This document shows, one piece after another, positions 34,226 to 42,792 of a DNA stretch of 64,000 bases (its first letter is position 1; every line of letters starts with the position of its first letter). The notes beneath the pieces are model-generated. The model made no database searches, was not told where the DNA came from, and worked only from the letters and a program-made list of their open reading frames with translations. A program made the position numbers and the translations under genes. This stretch comes from Rhodococcus pseudokoreensis. GTDB lineage: Bacteria > Actinomycetota > Actinomycetes > Mycobacteriales > Mycobacteriaceae. Where the stretch lies: assembly GCF_017068395.1 (NCBI RefSeq), contig NZ_CP070619.1:124001-188000 (forward strand), written 5' to 3'.

Positions 34226-35836
34226 GTGACGGAGCCACAGTCCGGGGCGACAACACTCGACGCCCTCGTCATCGGTGCCGGCATTTCCGGCATCTACCAG
34301 CTCTACGCGCTCCGCGAGCTCGGACTCGATGTACAGACGCTCGAGGCCGGCTCCGGAGTGGGCGGAGTCTGGTACTGGAACCGCTACCCCGGCGCCCGCT
34401 TCGACGCCGAGAGCTATACCTACGGCTACTTCTTCTCCAAAGAGCTCATCGACGAGTGGGACTGGAGCGAGGAGTACGCCGCCCAGCCCGAGATCGAGCG
34501 CTACCTCAACTACGCGGTCGACAGGTTCGGGCTGCGCGAGCGGATCAACCTCGAGCAACGGGTCTCCTCGGCCGTCTGGGACGCATCGAGCGGGCGCTGG
34601 ACCGTGACCACCGAGAGCGGCCGGGTCTGGCGGCCGCGCTACCTCGTCACCGCGCTGGGCATCCTCTCGGCGCCGGCCTTCCCGAAGGTTCCCGGTCTCG
34701 AGGACTTCCGCGGCGAGTGGGCGCACACCGGCCTGTGGCCGGCCGACGGCGTCGACTTCACCGGCAAGAAGGTCGCCGTGATCGGCACCGGATCCAGTGG
34801 CGTCCAGATCATTCCGATCGTCGCCAAGGACGCCGACAGCCTGGTCGTCTTCCAGCGCCGCCCCAACTGGTGCACACCGATCAACAACTTCGACATCACA
34901 CCCGAACGGATGGACGACATCCGCGACCGGATCGACGAGATCTTCGAGGCCACCCAGCTCTCCCCCTCCGGCTCGCCGCACAGTCCGATGACGGAGTCCT
35001 CCCTCGACCTGGACCCCGAGGAGCGACGCAGGCGCTTCGAGAAGCTCTACGACTCCCCCGGCCTCGTGATGGCGTTGGGCAACTTCCGCGACGTCGCCCT
35101 CGACAAGCGCGCCAACGACAACTGCACCGCCTACATCGCCGAGCGGATCCGCGCCCGGGTCGACGACCCTGCGGTCGCCGACCGGCTCATCCCCACCGAC
35201 CACGGTTTCGGACAGAAGCGGCCGCCGCTGGAGAACGGCTACTACGAGGTCTTCAACGAGCCGCACGTCACACTGGTCTCCACCTTGGAGGAGTCCATGG
35301 TCCGGTTCACCGAGACCGGCATCGAGACGAGCGCAGGCCATTACGACGTCGACGTGATCGTCTTCGCCACCGGCTTCGACGCCGTCGTCGGCTCGTACAA
35401 CAAGATCGACATCCGTGGCGAGAACGGACTCAGCCTGAAGGAGCACTGGGAAGCGGGTCCGCGCACCTGGTTCGGCATGCAGACGGCAGGCTTCCCCAAC
35501 CTCTTCATGATCGGCGGAGCCCAGAGCGTGACGGGGACCATTCCGCGCATCACGGATTTCCAGGCCGACTGGGTCGCCTCCGCCGTCGAGTACGCCCGCG
35601 ACCACGGCCACACCACGATCGCTACCACCGAGGCGGCCGAGGACGAGTGGATCGACCACGTCAACGGCGGCATCGTCGGGACCCTGCAGGAGAAGGCCGA
35701 ATCCTGGGCCTTCGGCTCCAACGTCCCCGGTCGCAAGCGCGCCTACCTGCTCTATGCCGGTGGCCTGCCGCAATATCGCGAGCGGGTCCGCGCCGCCACG
35801 GACGACGACTTCCGGGGTTTGACCTTCTCGTCCTGA
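34226..35836 (+). CDS. Baeyer-Villiger-type flavin monooxygenase, cyclohexanone-monooxygenase-like (536 aa)
   Basis: FAD/NADPH enzyme inserting oxygen next to a ketone. The FAD loop is VIGAGISGIYQ, the Baeyer-Villiger fingerprint FRGEWAHTGLWP lies at about 161-172, the NADPH loop is VIGTGSSGVQ, and the segment ATGFD precedes the C-terminal domain. Length and the GVWYWNRYPGARFD block are typical of cyclohexanone/cyclopentanone-type enzymes. GTG is the start because AGGAGG lies seven to eight bases upstream; a longer frame from 34196 lacks a site. The zinc alcohol dehydrogenase follows, so alcohol-to-ketone-to-lactone chemistry is encoded side by side. Confidence 0.92.
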   Translation: MTEPQSGATTLDALVIGAGISGIYQLYALRELGLDVQTLEAGSGVGGVWYWNRYPGARFDAESYTYGYFFSKELIDEWDWSEEYAAQPEIERYLNYAVDRFGLRERINLEQRVSSAVWDASSGRWTVTTESGRVWRPRYLVTALGILSAPAFPKVPGLEDFRGEWAHTGLWPADGVDFTGKKVAVIGTGSSGVQIIPIVAKDADSLVVFQRRPNWCTPINNFDITPERMDDIRDRIDEIFEATQLSPSGSPHSPMTESSLDLDPEERRRRFEKLYDSPGLVMALGNFRDVALDKRANDNCTAYIAERIRARVDDPAVADRLIPTDHGFGQKRPPLENGYYEVFNEPHVTLVSTLEESMVRFTETGIETSAGHYDVDVIVFATGFDAVVGSYNKIDIRGENGLSLKEHWEAGPRTWFGMQTAGFPNLFMIGGAQSVTGTIPRITDFQADWVASAVEYARDHGHTTIATTEAAEDEWIDHVNGGIVGTLQEKAESWAFGSNVPGRKRAYLLYAGGLPQYRERVRAATDDDFRGLTFSS

Positions 35837-35889
35837 CCCCCGACAAGTACTGCGCCCGACGCCGTTGACGTCTTCTAATGATGTCCACT

Positions 35890-35907
35890 ATGTTGTTTAA
35901 ACAACAT
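35890..35907. promoter_or_regulatory. perfect 18-bp palindromic operator before the alcohol dehydrogenase gene
   Basis: ATGTTGTTTAAACAACAT is an exact palindrome 43 bases upstream of the ATG. It is the most symmetric form of the ATGTTGT half-site scattered through the cluster. The size and symmetry suit a dimeric repressor such as a TetR- or GntR-type protein. Confidence 0.6.
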
Positions 35908-35949
35908 TAGGCGCCGGGCGCAGTGCGTTCGACGACAAGAGAGGCAGCG

Positions 35950-37050
35950 ATGAGCACCAGAGCAGCAATCCTGTGGGGCACGGGCGAGAAGTGGAGCGTC
36001 GAAGACGTGGAGCTCGCCGATCCCGGCCCGGGCCAGGTGCGGGTCAAGATCCGCGCGACCGGCCTGTGCCACTCCGACGACCACGCCGTCACCGGTGACA
36101 TGCCGACCCCCCTGCCCCTTGTCGGTGGCCACGAGGGTGCGGGAGTCGTCGAGGCGGTAGGGCAGGGCGTGACGCGGGTGGCGCCCGGCGACCACGTCAT
36201 CCTCATCTTCCAGCCGCCGTGCGGCTACTGCCGCAACTGCGCGCGCGGACGCTCCAACCTGTGTCTCAACGCCTCGCTGCAGGAGTACGGCGCCTCCAAG
36301 TCGTTCCGAGCCCGGGGCCAGGAGATCGCCGCTACCGGCGACCTGGGGACCTTCGCCGACGCCACGGTCATCTCGGAGCGCTGCGTGGTGAAGATGGACA
36401 AGGACATCCCGTTCAACGTCGCCGCCCTGCTCGGCTGCGCCGTCACCACCGGCTGGGGAGCGGCGGTCTACCTCGCCGAGGTGGAGCCGGGTGACAACGT
36501 CGTCGTCATCGGCAGCGGCGGAGTCGGTGTCAACTCGATCCAGGGCGCCAAGAACGCCGGCGCGAACTTGATCATCGCTGTCGACACGGTGGAGATAAAG
36601 CGGCAGAAGGCGCTCGAGTTCGGCGCTACCCACGCCGTCGGCTCGATCGAGGAGGCGCAGGCGCTGCTCGCCGACCTCGCGCCCGGGCGGGGCGCGGACG
36701 CGGCGATCCTGTCGGTCGGTGTGGGCGACGGCAGCAAGCTGGGCGAGATCGTCGACCTCACCGGGCCGGCGGGCATCACTGTGATCACGTCCGTCTCGCC
36801 GATCGCCTCCGACAGTGTCAACATGAACCTCGCGATGTTCACGCTGACCCAGAAGACGCTGCGCGGCAACGTGTATGGCGGCGTGCAGGTGCACCGCGAC
36901 ATACCGCTCCTGCTCGACCTCTACCGCCAGGGGAAGCTCAAGCTCGACGAGCTGATCACCCAGACGTACACCCTCGACCAGATCAACGAGGGCTATGCGG
37001 ACATGCACGCGGGCAAGAACCTGCGTGGCGTCATCGAGTTCTCCGCCTGA
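35950..37050 (+). CDS. NDMA-dependent (mycofactocin-type) zinc alcohol dehydrogenase (366 aa)
   Basis: Zinc alcohol dehydrogenase of the medium-chain family. The opening AAILWGTGEKWSVEDVEL and ATGLCHSDDHAVTGDMPTPLPLVGGHEGAG match the subgroup assayed with nitroso-dimethylaniline, whose NAD stays bound and whose genes co-occur with mycofactocin synthesis. Catalytic zinc ligands are the Cys of GLCHSD and His-Glu of GGHEGAG; structural zinc Cys are in CGYCRNCARGRSNLC. The cofactor loop is IGSGGVGVNS. It would oxidise an alcohol for the upstream monooxygenase. Mycofactocin genes are not in this window. Confidence 0.9.
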   Translation: MSTRAAILWGTGEKWSVEDVELADPGPGQVRVKIRATGLCHSDDHAVTGDMPTPLPLVGGHEGAGVVEAVGQGVTRVAPGDHVILIFQPPCGYCRNCARGRSNLCLNASLQEYGASKSFRARGQEIAATGDLGTFADATVISERCVVKMDKDIPFNVAALLGCAVTTGWGAAVYLAEVEPGDNVVVIGSGGVGVNSIQGAKNAGANLIIAVDTVEIKRQKALEFGATHAVGSIEEAQALLADLAPGRGADAAILSVGVGDGSKLGEIVDLTGPAGITVITSVSPIASDSVNMNLAMFTLTQKTLRGNVYGGVQVHRDIPLLLDLYRQGKLKLDELITQTYTLDQINEGYADMHAGKNLRGVIEFSA

Positions 37051-37071
37051 CCGCCCGAACCTTCAGCTCCA

Positions 37072-37106
37072 GGCAGGGGCCGCACCTTACGGGGTGCGGC
37101 CCCTGC
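37072..37106. terminator. bidirectional hairpin terminator
   Basis: Fifteen-base perfect arms (GGCAGGGGCCGCACC and complement) around ttacg, located between the convergent alcohol dehydrogenase and ferredoxin reductase genes. Confidence 0.75.
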
Positions 37107-37121
37107 CGTCCTACATGTGGG

Positions 37122-38324
37122 TCAGACGCGGGCGGTCTTCAGCTCGGCGGTGAGTCGCTGCAGGTAGGCCCCCATGCTCTTGGGCATCCCGAGCAGCACG
37201 ACGCCGACCAGCGCGCCGCCGCGCCGGTAGCCGACGGCCGCCTCGCCACCCAGCTCGCCCTCCAGCACCTCGACTTCGTCGCCGAGACCGGGCTGGCCGA
37301 GCGCGCGCAGGCTCACTGCTCCCTGGTCGGACCAGAACGTGGGGATCGTGCCGAACGGCTCGGTCCACGGCGTTTCCGCCAGATCACCGAGCAGCACCTT
37401 GGCTGCATACATGCTCGTGTCCACTGCCACCTGCCAGTGCTCGATGCGGCGCGGCTCGGCGTCGTACAGCGCGTTCGGGAAGCGCCCGACGTCGCCCACA
37501 GCGACGATGCCCGAGAGTCCGCCCGGACGAAGAAACTGATCGCAGACGACGCCGTTGGTCAGATCGAGTCCGTTGTCCTCGAGCCAGCCCGTGTTCGGCT
37601 CCGAGCCGATCGCCTCCACGACGACGTCCGCGAGGAGCCGGCTGCCGTCGGTGAGAACCACCGCGCCAGGCTCGACCGCCGCCACACCGGTGCCGAGGTG
37701 GAACCTCACGCCCGCCGCCGCATGCCGACGACGCAGCTCGGCGCCGACCACGGCGCCGAGCGGAACCTGCATCGGCACGTCGTCGACAGCCACCATCGCC
37801 ACCTCGCAGCCACGGGCGATCGCCGTGGCGGCCACCTCACAGCCGATGAAGCCGGCGCCGATCACGACCACGCGCGAGCCGGGCCGCAGCCTGTTCCCGA
37901 GGGCGATCGCGTCGTCGAGCGTGCGCAGCGCCGTGGCCGGGCCGCCTATCTCGGGCGGCAGCCTGCGGGCCCGGACCCCCGTCGCCGCGACGAGTCCGTC
38001 GTAGCTCAGCTCCGTGCCGTCATCGAGCACGACGACCCGGCGGCGGAGATCCGACGAGACGACGGCGCAGCCCAGCAGCCACTCGATCGGATGCTCGCTG
38101 TCACGCCGACGGAGTTCGACACCGGCGTGATCGCCGCCGTCGGCGAGCAGCTTCTTCGACAGCGGCGGCCTGGTGTAGGGGTAGTGCACCTCGTCGCCGA
38201 CGATCGTGATCTTCCCCGTCCAGCCGTGCCGGCGCAGACCCTCCGCCGTGCGCAGTCCGGCCAGGCCGGCACCGGCGACGACGATGGTGCGCTCGTCGGG
38301 ATCGAGTGTCTCCAAATGACCCAT
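37122..38324 (-). CDS. ferredoxin--NAD(P)+ reductase, P450/oxygenase type (400 aa)
   Basis: FAD-dependent pyridine-nucleotide reductase of the putidaredoxin-reductase/BphA4 family. The FAD loop is VVAGAGLAGLRTAEGLR, the YTRPPLSKKLL block is diagnostic, the NAD loop is VIGAGFIGCEVA, and the second FAD motif is GIVAVGDVGRFPN. It passes electrons from NADH to a small ferredoxin and on to an oxygenase. No ferredoxin gene was found next to it or beside the P450 at 16168, so one must lie elsewhere. Followed on the same strand direction by nothing; the CoA-transferase gene lies 42 bases upstream, suggesting an operon. Confidence 0.9.
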   Translation of the reverse strand: MGHLETLDPDERTIVVAGAGLAGLRTAEGLRRHGWTGKITIVGDEVHYPYTRPPLSKKLLADGGDHAGVELRRRDSEHPIEWLLGCAVVSSDLRRRVVVLDDGTELSYDGLVAATGVRARRLPPEIGGPATALRTLDDAIALGNRLRPGSRVVVIGAGFIGCEVAATAIARGCEVAMVAVDDVPMQVPLGAVVGAELRRRHAAAGVRFHLGTGVAAVEPGAVVLTDGSRLLADVVVEAIGSEPNTGWLEDNGLDLTNGVVCDQFLRPGGLSGIVAVGDVGRFPNALYDAEPRRIEHWQVAVDTSMYAAKVLLGDLAETPWTEPFGTIPTFWSDQGAVSLRALGQPGLGDEVEVLEGELGGEAAVGYRRGGALVGVVLLGMPKSMGAYLQRLTAELKTARV

Positions 38325-38366
38325 TGACGTACTCCTCCTGGTTCGTGGTGAAAGGTTGGTGCGGCG

Positions 38367-39572
38367 TCAGACGACGCCGTCGGCGTGCAGCTTTTCGATG
38401 GCGCCGGGCTCGAGTCCGAACTCGGCCAGCAGCGCGTCGGTGTGCTCCCCCAGGGCGGGTACGTCGCCCATCACCGGCGTCACGCCCGCGATGTCGATCG
38501 GCGGTGCGAGGGCGGGCGCCGGGCCGCCGGGCGTCTGCACCTCGTGCCAGCGCCCGCGCTCGCGCAGGACGGGGTGGTCGAGGAATTCGGCCACCTGGTT
38601 GATGCGCGCGTTGGCGATCCGCAGCCTGTCGAGCAGTGCGACCACCTCGTCGCTGGTACGCCGGGCAAAGGCCGCTGTCACGAAGACATCCAGTGCTGCC
38701 CGGTTCGCGACCCGATTCGCACCGGAGCTGAACCGCTCGTCGTCGACGATCGCCGCATCCTCGAGGAAGTCGGTGCAGAACGTCTTCCACTCGAGGTCGT
38801 TCTGGATCGAGAACAGCACCTCGGTCCCGTCGGCGGCCGGGTAGGCCCCGTACGGCGCGATGGTGGCGTGGTGGGTGCCGAGCCGACGCGGCTCGACCCC
38901 GGTGAACGCGGTGTAATACGCCGGCTGGCTCATCCACTCCGCGAGCGCGTCGAACAGGGAGACCTCGACGGGGCGTGCCACGCCGGTGGTGGCACGGGCG
39001 AGCAGCGCGGCCAGGACTCCGCTGAAGGCATACATGCCGGCGGCGATGTCGGCCACGGAGATGCCGACCCGGGCACCGGTCTCGGGACCACCCGTGATCG
39101 AGACCAGGCCGGTCTGGCACTGGATCAGCAGGTCATAGGCCTTGCGCTGCGCCCACGAGCCGGTGCTCCCGTAGCCGTTCACCGCGCAGTCGACCAGGCG
39201 CGGGTTGAGCTCGGCCAAGGCCTCCACCCCGAACCCGAGCCGGCCGACGGCGCCGGGTCCGAGGTTGTGCACGAAGACATCGGCCTTCTCCAGGAGTGTG
39301 CCCAGCACGGCCCGTCCGCTGTCGGACTTCACATCGAGGGTCAGGGACTCCTTGCCCCGGTTGAGCCAGACGAAGTAGCTCGAGAGCCCGTGCACGGCGG
39401 TGTCGTAGCCGCGGGCGAAGTCGCCTGACCCAGGGCGCTCGACCTTGATTACGCGGGCCCCGAGATCGGCCAGCTGGCGGGTGGCGAAGGGAGCCGCCAC
39501 GGCCTGCTCGAGACTGACGACGAGTAGGCCTTCCAACGGGCGCGGTGCGGCAGGGGACGGCATGGTCGGCAA
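38367..39572 (-). CDS. CaiB/BaiF (class III) CoA-transferase (401 aa)
   Basis: Single-domain class III CoA-transferase. Landmarks: LLVVSLEQAVAAPFATRQLADLGARVIKVERPGSGDFARG, LNRGKESLTLDVKS, and the catalytic Asp in RKAYDLLIQCQTG. A TTG start at 39572 is preferred over the ATG three codons later because AGGAG lies seven bases before the TTG and sixteen before the ATG. It probably moves CoA from a donor thioester such as succinyl-CoA to a pathway acid. It is distinct from the tandem transferase at 28585. Confidence 0.85.
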   Translation of the reverse strand: MPTMPSPAAPRPLEGLLVVSLEQAVAAPFATRQLADLGARVIKVERPGSGDFARGYDTAVHGLSSYFVWLNRGKESLTLDVKSDSGRAVLGTLLEKADVFVHNLGPGAVGRLGFGVEALAELNPRLVDCAVNGYGSTGSWAQRKAYDLLIQCQTGLVSITGGPETGARVGISVADIAAGMYAFSGVLAALLARATTGVARPVEVSLFDALAEWMSQPAYYTAFTGVEPRRLGTHHATIAPYGAYPAADGTEVLFSIQNDLEWKTFCTDFLEDAAIVDDERFSSGANRVANRAALDVFVTAAFARRTSDEVVALLDRLRIANARINQVAEFLDHPVLRERGRWHEVQTPGGPAPALAPPIDIAGVTPVMGDVPALGEHTDALLAEFGLEPGAIEKLHADGVV

Positions 39573-39741
39573 GTTATTGCTCCTGACGGGATCTCTGTAG
39601 TGGATTTGTTGTTCAAACCTCACTCAGCCGGTTGATCAATAATGGACTTCCACGATTGCAACCTTGGTCATATAGTGCAAACATCGTAACCGAGCATTAT
39701 TGGATCGGGCAGTGTAGCCCCGGGTCGAAGGCGGAACACCG

Positions 39742-40263
39742 ATGGACACCTCCACAGACACCACCTCGCCGGCGCAGCGTCGCCTGGCTCCCGGCCTGCG
39801 CTGGGGCATCAAAGGCTCGTTCGTCGACTACGTGCGCCGGATGCCGGACGGCAAGGGCTCGGTCGGCGAGGGCGCGACACCCGTCGGCACCGGTGATCTC
39901 TTCTATGAGTACGACGCGGCAGCGAGCAGCGCCGGCGACGACGCGGGCAGGCAGGTGTGGGCCTTCCGCGGCGACGTCCGGTTCAGCGGCCACTTCGGAA
40001 TGCTCTTCGTTCGGATCGCCCATCCCTGGGTGGAGGTCGACGGGTCGCGGGCCGTGCTCACCATCGAGGATCCCCAGGCGCGTGAGGGTGCGCCGCGGGT
40101 GCCGCTGGTGACGGCCCGGCTGGAGCGCATCGCCACCGACGACGGGTCCGTGGTCTGGGGTGCCGACGACGTGGCCCTGACCGCCGACGGCGTGACGCTC
40201 TTCAACGACGTCTACGCCGAGGGCGAGCCGTTCGATCCGCTGGTGGTCCAACTGCCCTCGTGA
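39742..40263 (+). CDS. HtaA-domain protein without signal peptide (173 aa)
   Basis: Second cytoplasmic HtaA-like protein. It has the opening LRWGIKGSFVDYVRRM, the central FRGDVRFSGHFGMLFVRIAHPW and the closing LTADGVTLFNDVYAEGEPFDPL. The paralogue at 11246-11740 shares the same order of motifs. There is no signal sequence, Cys or anchor. It is divergent from the CoA-transferase gene and convergent with the lactonase-like gene, ending only seven bases from its stop. Role unknown; retention of two copies in one catabolic island argues for a function linked to CoA-ester chemistry, haem supply for P450 or substrate binding. Confidence 0.65.
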   Translation: MDTSTDTTSPAQRRLAPGLRWGIKGSFVDYVRRMPDGKGSVGEGATPVGTGDLFYEYDAAASSAGDDAGRQVWAFRGDVRFSGHFGMLFVRIAHPWVEVDGSRAVLTIEDPQAREGAPRVPLVTARLERIATDDGSVVWGADDVALTADGVTLFNDVYAEGEPFDPLVVQLPS

Positions 40264-40270
40264 CTGGCGA

Positions 40271-41227
40271 TCATCGCTCCATTCCCAGCGCCCGAGCCAG
40301 GACGGCGATCTCCTCGGCCAGGTAGCGGCGGGACATACCGGCCGACGGCTCGGCGGTGAAGGCCGCATGGAACGCGCCGGGGAAGCGGTGCGCCTCGACC
40401 GCCACTCCCGCCTCGGCCAGCATCGCCGCGTAGGAGAGACCCTCGTCGCACAATGGGTCCAGTTCCATCACCGCAACGTACGCCGGCGGCAGACCGCGCA
40501 GGTCGTCGATGCTCGCGCGTCCGGGGGCCGCCTCCGCCGGCACATCAGCCGATCCCGGGGCGAGGTCGCCCAGGTAGTGGGCCCAGCTGACCTCGCCCAC
40601 ACGACGGCTCCAGATCGGGGTGTCGTCGTAGCGCAGCATGCTCGCCGTGGCCAGTCGGTCGTCGGTGATGGGCACCGAAAGGAACTGGAAGCACGGCGCG
40701 AGTTCGCCGCGTACCCGGATCGCCAGGCCGGCTGCCAAGGCACCGCCGGCGCTGACACCGTGGAGGGCGATCCGTCCCGGATCGACACCGAGGTCGGTGG
40801 CGGCGGCGATCAGCCAGCGCAGCGCCGTCTCACAGTCGTCGAGCGGTGCAGGGTAGGGGTGCTCGGGCGCCCGGCGGTAGTCGACCGAGACCACGACCGC
40901 CCCCAGCTCGCGGCTCAGCTCCACGTTGCGGGCGTGGCTGGCATCGGACGAGCCGCTGACGAATCCGCCACCGTGCAGGTGCAGGACCGCGGGCCGGGGC
41001 TCGGGTCGCGCCGGTGGCCGGTAGAGCCGGACCGATGCAGTCCGGCCGTCGGGGCCGACCTCCCGGTCGGCGATCTCGATTTCCCCGGGTTCGACCTCGC
41101 GGGCGCGGGCCGCTGCCCCGGCATCCGAAGCTGCGCGGAAACGCTGGTAGTCCACGAAGTCGACCGCGGGCAAGGCGTCGAGCACAGGCTCCAGCTCGGG
41201 GTCGAGGAGCTCGCGCCAGCGGCTCAT
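40271..41227 (-). CDS. HSL-family alpha/beta hydrolase, lactone-hydrolase candidate (318 aa)
   Basis: Hormone-sensitive-lipase (GDXG-group) hydrolase. It has the oxyanion HGGGFVSGS, SVDYRRAPEHPYPAPLDD, the nucleophile elbow GVSAGGALA, the acid Asp in VAVMELDPLCDEG and the His in FPGAFHAAF. Monoterpene epsilon-lactone hydrolase of Rhodococcus belongs to this group. Its ATG overlaps the monooxygenase stop in ATGA, giving a two-gene unit that makes and then opens a lactone. This coupling is the main reason for the lactonase proposal; ester hydrolysis remains possible. Confidence 0.83.
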   Translation of the reverse strand: MSRWRELLDPELEPVLDALPAVDFVDYQRFRAASDAGAAARAREVEPGEIEIADREVGPDGRTASVRLYRPPARPEPRPAVLHLHGGGFVSGSSDASHARNVELSRELGAVVVSVDYRRAPEHPYPAPLDDCETALRWLIAAATDLGVDPGRIALHGVSAGGALAAGLAIRVRGELAPCFQFLSVPITDDRLATASMLRYDDTPIWSRRVGEVSWAHYLGDLAPGSADVPAEAAPGRASIDDLRGLPPAYVAVMELDPLCDEGLSYAAMLAEAGVAVEAHRFPGAFHAAFTAEPSAGMSRRYLAEEIAVLARALGMER

Positions 41228-42693
41228 GCGCCCGTCCCGCGGCGCAGCCCGTAGGTGCCGAGCGGTCGGCCGAGTTTGAGTAGCAGCCATTGCAACGTGA
41301 TGCTCCCGTCGAACTGTGTGACGATCCGCCCCGAGGGGTGCTTGAAGTAGTTGCTCGATCGGGCCCAGGTCGTGCGCCGCAGGCGGCGCTGCAGCCAGGC
41401 GTTGTATGCCGTACAGGCCAGCTCGTGGGTGTCGATCGCACTGAAACCGCGTCGCTGCATTCGGCGCAGGTCAGCGACGACCCACGCCGCCTGCTGCTCG
41501 GACTTCCAATAGATGCTGACGGCGCCGGAACCGTTGGTGTTGGGGCCGAAGAGCATGTAGAAGTTCGGGTAGCCGGGGACCGTGACCCCCACATGCGCGA
41601 ACGCGCCGTCCGCCCAGGTGTCGCGCAGTCGGCGTCCCCGTCGTCCGATCACGTCGTAGCCGGCGAGAAGCTCTGCGGCGGTGAACCCGGTCGCCGTGAC
41701 GATCACATCCACCTCGTGATGCTCTCCGTCGACATCGACCAGACCGGTCGGCGTCGCCGAGGCCACCGGCCGCGGGATCAGGCGGACGTTGTCGCGCTTG
41801 AGTGCCGGATAGAAGTCATCGGAGAACACCACTCGCTTTCCCTCGAAAGGGTAAGTGGGCGTGACTGCCTCACGTAGGTCGGGACGATCGGCGAAGGTGG
41901 CGCCGATGTAGTCGCGCGCCATCCGATCCATCGCCCGGTTGCGCCTACTGCCCGCGACATAGCTCGGCCGGCCGCTGAGGTTGCGCCACTCCTTACGGAT
42001 GATCTGGACGCTGCGGTCCAGCCGCCGGTGCCACGCGCGGGAAGTGCGGCGCAATTCGCCTGCGTCGTAGGTGCGCTCGCCCTTCGGCAGCACCCATCCG
42101 GGTTCCCTCTGGAAGACGTTGACCGAGCGGGCGACCGGCGCAATCGCCGGAACGACCTGTGCCGAGGACGACCCGACCCCGACCACCGCCACCCGCGCAT
42201 CGGCCAGGTCGACGTCGTGGCGCCACTGCTGGGTGTGCATGACGGAGCCTCCGAAGGTGTCGAGGCCCGGCCACGCGGCGAGGTTCGGGTTGCTGAGCAG
42301 CCCGACGGCGCTGACGAGGACTTCGGCCTGGTAGGTCTCACCCGCTGCCGTCGTGACGCTCCAGAGATGTTCGTCCTCGTTCCAGCGGGCCTCGGTGACC
42401 CGCGTCCCGAAGACGAAGTGCCGCCCGAGGTCGGCCTCCTCGGCCACCTGTTCGAGATAATCCAGCACCTCCTGCCGGCGAGCGTGGGTGCGTTGCCACG
42501 GATGGGTGCGGAAGCCGAATTGGAAGATCAGCGACGCAATGTCGACCGCCGCACCGGGATAGGTGTTGATCCGCCAGGTCCCGCCCACGCCGTCGGTCTC
42601 GTCGAGGATGCGGAAGTCATCGATTCCCGCTCGCTTCAACCGGACTCCCATGGCGATTCCGCTGATTCCGGCGCCGATCACGAGGACACGCAC
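41224..42693 (-). CDS. flavin monooxygenase with Baeyer-Villiger fingerprint (489 aa)
   Basis: Second class-B type monooxygenase. FAD loop VLVIGAGISGIAMG, GVGGTWRINTYPGAAVD block, Baeyer-Villiger-like motif FGGSVMHTQQW at about 144, and NADPH loop VVGVGSSSAQVV. ATGFTAAELL precedes the C-terminal part. GTG at 42693 is chosen because GGAGGAG ends six bases upstream; the longer frame would start inside that site. It is more distant from cyclohexanone monooxygenases than the one at 34226 and closer to the 4-hydroxyacetophenone/steroid-type group by overall look. Coupled to the lactone-hydrolase candidate. Confidence 0.87.
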   Translation of the reverse strand: MRVLVIGAGISGIAMGVRLKRAGIDDFRILDETDGVGGTWRINTYPGAAVDIASLIFQFGFRTHPWQRTHARRQEVLDYLEQVAEEADLGRHFVFGTRVTEARWNEDEHLWSVTTAAGETYQAEVLVSAVGLLSNPNLAAWPGLDTFGGSVMHTQQWRHDVDLADARVAVVGVGSSSAQVVPAIAPVARSVNVFQREPGWVLPKGERTYDAGELRRTSRAWHRRLDRSVQIIRKEWRNLSGRPSYVAGSRRNRAMDRMARDYIGATFADRPDLREAVTPTYPFEGKRVVFSDDFYPALKRDNVRLIPRPVASATPTGLVDVDGEHHEVDVIVTATGFTAAELLAGYDVIGRRGRRLRDTWADGAFAHVGVTVPGYPNFYMLFGPNTNGSGAVSIYWKSEQQAAWVVADLRRMQRRGFSAIDTHELACTAYNAWLQRRLRRTTWARSSNYFKHPSGRIVTQFDGSITLQWLLLKLGRPLGTYGLRRGTGA

Positions 42694-42792
42694 GACCAAC
42701 TCCTCCAATCAAGACCCTCCCCAACGATCCGCAGGAGGAGCTAGGGTGACAAACATAACAAGAAATCATTAGTGGAAGGTTAGCAACAAGAT
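42694..42792. promoter_or_regulatory. divergent promoter region, BVMO / carveol-type SDR
   Basis: AT-rich spacer with ttatgtttgt on the minus strand (42760-42751), another copy of the TTATGTT-type element. Both divergent genes must be read from these 99 bases, suggesting shared control. Confidence 0.45.
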
